Assembly (NCBI GenBank): GCA_963205385.1 | Contig: CAUJKE010000389.1 | Span: forward strand, 1-35,020 | Direction: 5' to 3' | Source: Planctomycetota bacterium | GTDB taxonomy: Bacteria > Planctomycetota > Planctomycetia > Pirellulales > Pirellulaceae | DNA length: 35,020 nt | Part shown: piece after piece, positions 24,626 through 35,020 of the stretch | Layout: the number at the start of each line of letters is the position of its first letter | Numbering within the stretch: position 1 is the stretch's first letter | Translations under genes and position numbers: made by a program | The notes under the pieces: model-generated | The model's database searches: none | Seen by the model: only the letters and a program-made list of their open reading frames with translations | Told to the model about the DNA's origin: nothing

Positions 24626-26236
24626 ATGAGCGAATCCGCGCCCGCTGCGTCCGCCGCAGAGCACCATGTGAGCATGGTGCAAACGCCTCCCACATCGTTC
24701 TGGGGCATTCTCTCGCGGCTAGGTCCCGGCTTGATCATTGCCGGGTCGATTGTCGGCTCCGGCGAGTTGATCGCCACCACCTCGACCGGCGGCAAGGCGG
24801 GTTTTACGCTGCTGTGGCTGATCATCATTGGCTGCGTCATCAAGGTCTTCGTGCAGATCGAATTTGGCCGCTACGCGATCGTGACCGGCAAGACCACGAT
24901 GGAGGGGCTGAATGATCTTCCCGGCCCGCGCTCCGCGCGATTTGGCAATTGGATTCTGTGGTACTGGGCGCTAATGTTTTTGGCCAGTTTGGCTCAGTTG
25001 GGTGGAATCGTCGGCGGCGTGGGACAAGCGCTAGCGATCAGCGCGCCGCTGACCCAAGCCGGACGCGATTACAACGCCTATCGCGAAGCCGTGACGCAAC
25101 TCGATGTGGCCACCAAGGAATTGGAACTGCGGCGTTCGCAAGCAAACGTCAGTTCCGAGACCATCTTGGGATTGGAATCCCGTGTCGCGCGATGGCGAAC
25201 GGCCCGCGCCAAGTTTACCAAGGAGGTTTTGCCTGCAAAAGACGATCGGCTCTGGGCGTGCGTGCTTACCGTGGTGACGGCGTTTCTCTTGGTGTTGGGC
25301 CGCTATCGCTTGCTCGAAGCGGCCACCACGATTTTGGTCGCCGGGTTTACGCTCGTTACGGTCGTGAATGTCGTCCTTTTGCAAATGCACCCTACCTGGC
25401 ACATGACGTGGCAGCAGTTGTGGCACGGGCTCTCTTTTCAGTTGCCCCAGAGTAGCGACGGCAACCGCAGCGGCGCGATCTTCGCCGCACTCGCGACGTT
25501 CGGCATTATTGGCGTGGGGACGAACGAACTCTTGGCGTATCCCTATTTCTGCGTGGAGAAAGGCTACGCGCGGTTCACGGGGCCGCGCGACAAGTCGGAG
25601 AGTTGGGCCGCGCGCGCCCGTGGTTGGCTCCGCGTGATGCGCGTCGACGCCTGGTGCTCGATGGTGATCTACACCTTCGCCACTGTCGCGTTCTTCATCC
25701 TCGGCGCGTCTATTTTGCATCCCATTGGCCTGGACGCGAAAGGGCCGGAAATGATTCGTACGCTGGCGATCATGTACGAACCGATTTTTGGCGCTTACGC
25801 GCCGGCGCTGTTCTTGGTAGGCGCTTTCGCGGTGCTGTTTTCCACGTTCTTCGTCGCGAATGCCGGGCACGCGCGGGTCTGCGCGGATGTCGTGCGCGTC
25901 GTCTCCGGCGGCGCGTCCTCTCAGGCGACCTTCGCGCGCTGGGTGCGGCGCTTTAGTGGCTTGCTCCCGTTTATCTGCTTGTTCATGTATCTGGTCTTTG
26001 GCGAGCCGCGGCGACTCATTTTCATCAGTGGCATCTTGCAAAACCTGATGCTCCCCATGCTCGCCGGCGCGGCGCTCTATTTTCGCTATCGTCGCTGCGA
26101 TGACCGCGTGCGGCCTAGTTTGGTGTGGGACGTCTGTCTCTGGACCTCTGCCGCCGGCATGTTGCTGGTCGCCTTATGGGCCGGAACCGACGCCTCGCGA
26201 AACTTATTCGAATTCCTGCAAAATCTGGGGAAATAG
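24626..26236 (+). CDS. Nramp-like transporter with substituted metal motif
   Basis: The 536-residue protein has about eleven membrane helices and the Nramp-type opening RLGPGLIIAG. In true Nramp carriers the first helix has DPGN, whose Asp and Asn bind Mn or Fe; here the same place reads GSGE (residues 44-47). The helix 6 region has GVGTNELLAYPYF in place of the MPH-type motif. A hydrophilic insert of about 60 residues (145-206), probably coiled-coil, sits between helices. This places it among distant Nramp relatives whose substrate is unknown. Classic Mn/Fe transport is not supported by the motifs. A hairpin follows the stop. Confidence 0.85.
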   Translation: MSESAPAASAAEHHVSMVQTPPTSFWGILSRLGPGLIIAGSIVGSGELIATTSTGGKAGFTLLWLIIIGCVIKVFVQIEFGRYAIVTGKTTMEGLNDLPGPRSARFGNWILWYWALMFLASLAQLGGIVGGVGQALAISAPLTQAGRDYNAYREAVTQLDVATKELELRRSQANVSSETILGLESRVARWRTARAKFTKEVLPAKDDRLWACVLTVVTAFLLVLGRYRLLEAATTILVAGFTLVTVVNVVLLQMHPTWHMTWQQLWHGLSFQLPQSSDGNRSGAIFAALATFGIIGVGTNELLAYPYFCVEKGYARFTGPRDKSESWAARARGWLRVMRVDAWCSMVIYTFATVAFFILGASILHPIGLDAKGPEMIRTLAIMYEPIFGAYAPALFLVGAFAVLFSTFFVANAGHARVCADVVRVVSGGASSQATFARWVRRFSGLLPFICLFMYLVFGEPRRLIFISGILQNLMLPMLAGAALYFRYRRCDDRVRPSLVWDVCLWTSAAGMLLVALWAGTDASRNLFEFLQNLGK

Positions 26237-26242
26237 CCTGTT

Positions 26243-26279
26243 TGTAACGAACGTAGCGGCAACGTTCGCGGGAGTTACA
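26243..26279 (+). repeat. Two-tier inverted repeat after the Nramp-like gene
   Basis: TGTAAC (26243-26248) pairs with GTTACA (26274-26279). Inside it GAACGT (26249-26254) pairs with ACGTTC (26262-26267), leaving a six-base bulge on the 3' side. It starts seven bases after the stop. There is no T-run. It could be a terminator-like or stability hairpin and resembles the structure at 2196-2215. Confidence 0.45.
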
Positions 26280-26380
26280 CTGGTTCTTGTTATGTCTGGG
26301 CATTGCGACTGGTTCGGATTACGAGCCACAGTAAAATTTTGACCGTACCACTCTTCCTCTTCCCTCTGCATGTGTGTCTT

Positions 26381-27364
26381 GTGAATCGTTGGCGTTGGCT
26401 GATTATGCTGGTGACCCCTGGCCCGATCATCTGGGGCTCGATCGCGTTGTCGAACTACGCGCGGTCGGACAGCGCCCGGCCCCCTGCCAATAATGAAGTC
26501 ATCCCCGCGCAGACGAATCCCCAGCGTGAACCCAACGTGCAGTTCGTCGCTGTGGCGGACACGGTGGACGAAACCCTCGCCGCCGCTTGCCTGGCACGGG
26601 CGGCGGAGTTGCGGCCCGCGCTCGGCGAGAAATGCGAGATCCTTGTCGCCGCGCCGTTCGTCATCGGAGGCGATCTCTCGCTCGCCGAGTTGACTACGTG
26701 GCATCGGCAAACCATCGCTCCGGCCGCCGCGGCCATGGCGAATCGCTATTTCGAAAAGCAGCCTGATCGCCCGATCACCGTGCTCTTATTCTCGACCAAA
26801 GAGAGCTACGAGTATTATGCGAATCACCTCTATCGCGACCGCGGGATCTCGATTTACGGCTATTACAAGCCGCGCGAGCGGACGCTGGTCATGAACATCT
26901 CGACCGGCGGCGGCACGCTGGTCCACGAGTTGACGCACGCGCTGGTCGCCTTCGATTGCCCAGACGTTCCTGACTGGTTCAACGAAGGCCTCGCTTCGCT
27001 GCATGAGCAATGCCGCTTCCGCGAGGATCAACGCGGCCCGTGGATCGAAGGACTCGTCAACTGGCGTTTGGCGCGTCTGCAACAAGAATTCGCCGCTAAG
27101 CGCGTCCCCGCGCTCGTCGATTTCCTGCAAGACGACAACTTCCGCGGCGAGCGCGAGGCGGTGAACTACGGCCAGGCCCGCTATTTTTGTCTCTTCATGC
27201 AGCGCCGCGGCGTACTGGAAAAGTACTACTCCGCGCTTCGTCAAAATATCGACGAAGACCCCCGCGGCTTGAAAGCGGTCGCCGCCGTCTTTCCCGACCG
27301 GACCTGGGCGGAGCTGGATGCGGAGTTCCGCCAGTTCGTGGCCGATCTCCAAGCCAGCGAATAA
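26381..27364 (+). CDS. Membrane-anchored HExxH peptidase-like protein
   Basis: The zinc-metallopeptidase signature HELTH is at about residues 182-186 (TLVHELTHALV). It is followed by PDWFNEGLASLHE, whose Glu is the likely third ligand in gluzincins of the DUF1570/peptidase-MA type. A hydrophobic N-terminal segment (WLIMLVTPGPIIWGSIAL) would anchor it in the membrane, with the catalytic domain outside. The start is uncertain: GTG 26381 is chosen, ATG 26405 is possible, and a TTG at 26303 is unlikely. The length from GTG is 327 residues. The substrate is unknown. Confidence 0.85.
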   Translation: MNRWRWLIMLVTPGPIIWGSIALSNYARSDSARPPANNEVIPAQTNPQREPNVQFVAVADTVDETLAAACLARAAELRPALGEKCEILVAAPFVIGGDLSLAELTTWHRQTIAPAAAAMANRYFEKQPDRPITVLLFSTKESYEYYANHLYRDRGISIYGYYKPRERTLVMNISTGGGTLVHELTHALVAFDCPDVPDWFNEGLASLHEQCRFREDQRGPWIEGLVNWRLARLQQEFAAKRVPALVDFLQDDNFRGEREAVNYGQARYFCLFMQRRGVLEKYYSALRQNIDEDPRGLKAVAAVFPDRTWAELDAEFRQFVADLQASE

Positions 27365-27547
27365 TTGCAAGCCTCGTCGCGCCTGACGACCAGGCCGGCC
27401 GTGCGCGCCGGGCGTCATCTCGTCTCCTCGGCGAGGTCTCTTTCTGGCCCAACACCTCTAGCGGCCACCCGCAGTATGTATGTTCATTTGTTTTCTGCAC
27501 GTTGCCGCAAAAGCGATTTTTGCCATAAGTGCATGTTCATACATAGG

Positions 27548-27576
27548 TTGCGTCTACAATTACAAATCGTTATATT
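27548..27576 (+). promoter_or_regulatory. Sigma-70-like promoter candidate 1
   Basis: TTGCGT (27548-27553) and TATATT (27571-27576) are separated by 17 bases. The -10 matches five of six consensus bases, the -35 three of six. It lies 138 bases before the LysR start. Confidence 0.35.
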
Positions 27577-27617
27577 AGCTTTCCTGATACATAAGCGAGG
27601 CATTATTACTGGACGTG

Positions 27618-27646
27618 TTGACGTAATCGTTCGCTCGTAGTATTTT
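27618..27646 (+). promoter_or_regulatory. Sigma-70-like promoter candidate 2
   Basis: TTGACG (27618-27623, five of six consensus) and TATTTT (27641-27646, four of six) are 17 bases apart. Transcription would begin near 27653, about 60 bases before the LysR ATG. This is the better of the two candidates. Confidence 0.45.
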
Positions 27647-27713
27647 AGTTTTCTCGACGGTAATTCAACCGCGACGAACTATTGCAACTACTGATTGAAG
27701 CCCGGCCCCCATT

Positions 27714-28745
27714 ATGCACGTCAAGTCGCTCAAAGTGTTTTGCGATGTAGTGGGTCGGCGCAGCTTTTCCCGCGCCGCCGATGAGAACGGGATTTCACAA
27801 TCCGGCGCTAGCCAAATGGTGAACCACTTGGAGACCCATCTCGGCGTCAAGCTGATCGATCGCTCGAAACGCCCCTTCGTGCTCACGCCGGAAGGGGAGA
27901 CGTTCTACGAGGGGTGCCGGAAATTGGTCCAGCGATATTACGCGCTCGAGGAAGAAGTGCGAACCTTGCATCAAGAGGTGAGCGGGCGCGTCACCGTGGC
28001 GTCGATTTATTCAGTCGGCCTCAGCCACATGAACGCCATCGTGCAGGAGTTCCTGGCCCGCCATCCGCGCGCGAATGTGCGGTTGCATTATCATCACCCC
28101 GACCAGGTCTACGAACTCGTCGAGAACGATCAGGTGGATATTGGTTTGGTCAGCTACGCCAAGAGTTCGCGCACGATCAAGGCGATGCGGTGGCGCGAAG
28201 AGCCGATGGTGTTGGTCTGCGCGCCGCAACACCGACTCGCGCAGCAAACCTCGGTTCAACTCAGCGATCTGCAAGACCTGGCGATGGTCAGCTTCGATGT
28301 CGACCTGGAGATTCGCCGTGAGATCGACCGCACCCTCGCCGCGGCGCGCGTCGATGTCAATGTGGTGATGGAGTTCGACAATATCGAAACGATCAAGCGG
28401 GCGATCGAAATCGATGCCGGCGTGAGCTTGCTTCCCCGTCCCACGGTCGATCGCGAACTCGCGGCCGGCACACTCGTAGCGCTGCCGCTCGCAGGTATCG
28501 AGATGGTGCGTCCGGTGGGCATCATTGTTCGGCGGGGCAAGGAACTGGGTAAGACCGCCCGGCGGTTCGCACAACTTTTACCAGCCGAAACGTCCTCCAC
28601 TTTCTCTGCGCCGCAATCCGCTGCGGATTGGACGTTTGGCCAGCCTGATTTAGTAGCCGAAAGCGATCCCGACCCGGCCTTCGACGCCGTGGCGGGCTTC
28701 GCGGATGACCCGGCCGACTCCCGCGGCGCTAAAGCCGAGGCCTAG
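27714..28745 (+). CDS. LysR-family transcriptional regulator, probable regulator of gltBD
   Basis: The 343-residue protein has the LysR winged helix-turn-helix at 1-60 ([35 protein letters not shown]) and an effector-binding domain from about 90 to 285. About 50 residues after that are Ala/Asp/Pro-rich and look disordered, longer than usual. It lies 53 bases upstream of gltB on the same strand. In Bacillus, the LysR protein GltC activates gltAB, so a similar role is a reasonable inference; the co-directional layout also allows autoregulation. No strong ribosome-binding site precedes ATG 27714. Confidence 0.92.
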   Translation: MHVKSLKVFCDVVGRRSFSRAADENGISQSGASQMVNHLETHLGVKLIDRSKRPFVLTPEGETFYEGCRKLVQRYYALEEEVRTLHQEVSGRVTVASIYSVGLSHMNAIVQEFLARHPRANVRLHYHHPDQVYELVENDQVDIGLVSYAKSSRTIKAMRWREEPMVLVCAPQHRLAQQTSVQLSDLQDLAMVSFDVDLEIRREIDRTLAAARVDVNVVMEFDNIETIKRAIEIDAGVSLLPRPTVDRELAAGTLVALPLAGIEMVRPVGIIVRRGKELGKTARRFAQLLPAETSSTFSAPQSAADWTFGQPDLVAESDPDPAFDAVAGFADDPADSRGAKAEA

Positions 28746-28798
28746 CCTGGCCCGCGCTGCCTGTGGTCCCGCTCGCTCAACTTTTCTGGAATCTGGTG

Positions 28799-33377
<4,579 letters not shown>

Positions 33378-33385
<8 letters not shown>

Positions 33386-33530
33386 AAACGCTCCCCACCG
33401 GCCCATCCGCCTCGATGAATTCACCGAGTCGGTGGAGCAGTTGTGGCAGGAAGAAGCACAAATCCACGAAGCTCGCGATCGCCGTCGTGAAGCTTCGTCC
33501 GCCAGCGATCACGTCCTGCGCGACGCCTAA
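33378..33530 (+). CDS. Small protein between gltB and gltD, translationally coupled
   Basis: The ATG at 33378 lies inside the gltB 3' end: the shared ATGGATGA holds both this start and the gltB stop, an overlap of eight bases that is typical of translational coupling. The 50-residue product is polar and charged. A short N-terminal [10 protein letters not shown] segment is followed by a probable helix ([23 protein letters not shown]). There is no Cys, signal peptide or membrane segment. gltD follows 17 bases after its stop, so it is part of the operon. I do not recognise the family. It might help assemble or regulate the synthase, but that is speculation. Confidence 0.7.
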
Positions 33531-33547
33531 CTTTGGAGTAAGCAGTC

Positions 33548-35020
33548 ATGGGCAAGCCCACCGGTTTCAAAGAGTATCCCCGCAAGGCGGTTCCGTATCG
33601 ACTGCCGCTCGTGCGCCTCGAGGACTTCAATGAAATCTTCACCGATCCGGACGAGAAGCATTTGAAGACGCAGGGCGCTCGCTGCATGGATTGCGGCGTG
33701 CCGTTTTGCCAATCGGCGACCGGTTGTCCGATCGACAACCTGATCCCCGAGTGGAACGACCTGATCTATCAAGGACGCTGGAAAGACGCGCTCGAACGAC
33801 TCCACCAGACGAACAACTTCCCCGAGTTCACCGGCCGGGTTTGCCCGGCGCCCTGCGAAGGGGCCTGCGTGCTGGGCATTATCGAACCGGCCGTCACCAT
33901 CAAGAACATTGAAAATGCAATCATCAATCGCGGCTTCGCCGAAGGCTGGATCGTTCCGCGGCCCCCGCAGCATCGCACCGGCAAGCAGGTGGCCATTATT
34001 GGCAGCGGCCCCGCGGGACTGGCCGCCGCCGCGCAACTGAACAAAGTTGGTCACTCCGTCACGGTGTACGAACGGGCGGATCGGATCGGCGGGCTGTTGA
34101 TGTACGGCATTCCGAATATGAAGCTCGATAAGGATGTCGTGCAGCGCCGGGTGGATTTGCTGGCGGCGGAAGGGGTGACGTTCGTGACCAATGCCAACGT
34201 CGGCGAGAATGTCGACGCCAGGGAGTTGCACGAGCAGCACGACGCTGTCTTACTCGCGACCGGCGCGACCAAACCGCGCGATTTGCCCATTCCCGGCCGG
34301 CAACTGCGGGGCGTCCACTTCGCCATGGAGTTCCTCACCGCCAACACCAAAAGCCTGCTCGACTCCAACTTGGGAGACGGCAAGTTTATCTCCGCCCGCG
34401 ACAAGCATGTGATCGTGATCGGCGGCGGCGACACCGGTTGCGACTGCATCGGCACATCGATGCGGCACGGCTGCGCCGGTTTGGTGAACTTCGAGCTTCT
34501 GCCGCAGCCACCCCAGGAGCGCGCGGCTGATAATCCCTGGCCGCAGTGGCCACGGATTTTGCGCAGCGATTACGGCCACCAGGAAGTGGAAACGCGCTTT
34601 GGTCAGGATCCGCGCGTGTACTGCGTGCTCTCCAAGGAATTCATCGACGATGGCCGCGGAAACGTCTGCGGCATCAAGACCGTTGAAGTCCGGTGGACGA
34701 ACGAAAACGGCAAGTTCAACATGCACGAAGTGCCAGGCAGCGAAAAAACCTGGCAGGCGGACCTCGTCCTGCTCGCGATGGGTTTCTTAGGTCCTGAGCA
34801 TTATCTGGCCGAGCACCTCGGTTTGGAAGTCGATCCTCGCAGCAACATCAAGGCCGACCACGGCAAATTCTCTACGAGCCTGCCCAACGTCTTCGCCGCC
34901 GGCGACTGCCGGCGATGGCAATCGCTCGTGGTGTGGGCGATTAACGAAGGCCGCGGCGCAGCGCGGGCGATCGACGAATTCCTCATGGGCCACAGCACGC
35001 TTCCCGCCCCCGGAGTCACC
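33548..35020 (+). CDS. gltD: Glutamate synthase small (beta) subunit, 3' end at window edge
   Basis: The frame is open for all 491 codons to the right edge, and family length suggests that little is missing. The N-terminal ferredoxin-like domain has Cys46, Cys49, Cys54 and Cys60 and then Cys99, Cys103 and Cys107, which hold the two 4Fe-4S clusters. The FAD-binding GSGPAG is near 152, the NADPH-binding [10 protein letters not shown] near 290, and the final [19 protein letters not shown] is the classical C-terminal flavin motif. It passes electrons from NADPH to GltB. GGAG (33535-33538) precedes the ATG by nine bases. Confidence 0.96.
   Translation, partial: MGKPTGFKEYPRKAVPYRLPLVRLEDFNEIFTDPDEKHLKTQGARCMDCGVPFCQSATGCPIDNLIPEWNDLIYQGRWKDALERLHQTNNFPEFTGRVCPAPCEGACVLGIIEPAVTIKNIENAIINRGFAEGWIVPRPPQHRTGKQVAIIGSGPAGLAAAAQLNKVGHSVTVYERADRIGGLLMYGIPNMKLDKDVVQRRVDLLAAEGVTFVTNANVGENVDARELHEQHDAVLLATGATKPRDLPIPGRQLRGVHFAMEFLTANTKSLLDSNLGDGKFISARDKHVIVIGGGDTGCDCIGTSMRHGCAGLVNFELLPQPPQERAADNPWPQWPRILRSDYGHQEVETRFGQDPRVYCVLSKEFIDDGRGNVCGIKTVEVRWTNENGKFNMHEVPGSEKTWQADLVLLAMGFLGPEHYLAEHLGLEVDPRSNIKADHGKFSTSLPNVFAAGDCRRWQSLVVWAINEGRGAARAIDEFLMGHSTLPAPGVT

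Larger units (their letters stand above)
27365..27713. other. Intergenic control region (349 bases) upstream of the LysR gene
   Basis: No gene is seen. From about 27470 the sequence is clearly more AT-rich than its neighbours. It holds two copies of ATGTTCAT (27480-27487 and 27533-27540), which start 53 bases apart, close to five helical turns. TATGTATG (27475-27482) and CATACATA (27538-27545) are inverted. Two promoter candidates follow. This fits a regulated start for lysR-gltBD. Confidence 0.6.

Noticed and set aside
28763..28798. GTG start for gltB
   Set aside because: It would lengthen the propeptide by 12 hydrophobic residues; ATG 28799 gives a more usual propeptide before Cys27.

Overview
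The window looks like a chromosomal segment of a planctomycete, most likely of the Pirellulales. The basis is the gene content, not a database match: a DUF1559 prepilin-like protein, an ECF sigma factor next to a YfbK-type VWA protein, a DUF4013 membrane protein, a short Cys-rich lipoprotein, a Tat-exported Gfo/Idh/MocA oxidoreductase and a PQQ-propeller fragment. GC is high and genes lie on both strands. I see no rRNA, tRNA, CRISPR array, prophage or complete insertion sequence.

Region by region. (1) 1-4960, plus strand: a chaperone block with the 3' end of one GroEL gene (GGM tail), groES, a second GroEL that lacks the tail, an intrinsic terminator, dnaJ and grpE, then an FmdB-type zinc ribbon and yacG. 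(2) 4957-9710: a multi-pass membrane protein, a minus-strand Rieske-PSP1-zinc ribbon fusion, a truncated PQQ-propeller gene, an exported protein with two SPOR-like segments, and the purine NTP pyrophosphatase (rdgB). (3) 9824-13980: an ECF sigma factor, then a VWA protein with an anti-sigma-like N-terminus and a helix like that of DUF1559 prepilins, then a genuine DUF1559 protein. (4) 14315-19810: a large exported TPR protein with a possible BamE-like domain, two minus-strand genes (one unknown, one CopD-like membrane protein), a DUF4013 protein and a Nudix hydrolase. (5) 19916-21209: a full-length Rpn (PD-(D/E)XK) nuclease gene followed by a free-standing duplicate of its C-terminal part. (6) 21420-27364: a Tat-exported Gfo/Idh/MocA oxidoreductase, a HAD-like protein with substituted catalytic residues, a small lipoprotein, an Nramp-like transporter with a substituted metal motif, and a membrane-anchored HExxH peptidase-like protein. 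(7) 27714-35020: a LysR regulator, gltB, a 50-codon gene that overlaps the gltB stop, and gltD running to the window edge.

How they work together. GroES/GroEL and DnaJ/GrpE form the protein-folding block. LysR-gltB-small ORF-gltD reads as a regulated ammonium-assimilation operon. The ECF factor and the VWA protein probably form a sigma/membrane-sensor pair. The most unusual items are the Rpn locus, where both copies carry 12-bp repeats encoding four-residue units and share a possible intragenic start, the Rieske-PSP1 fusion, and the VWA protein with a prepilin-like helix. No single large undescribed system is evident; the Rpn pair is the best candidate for a small one.
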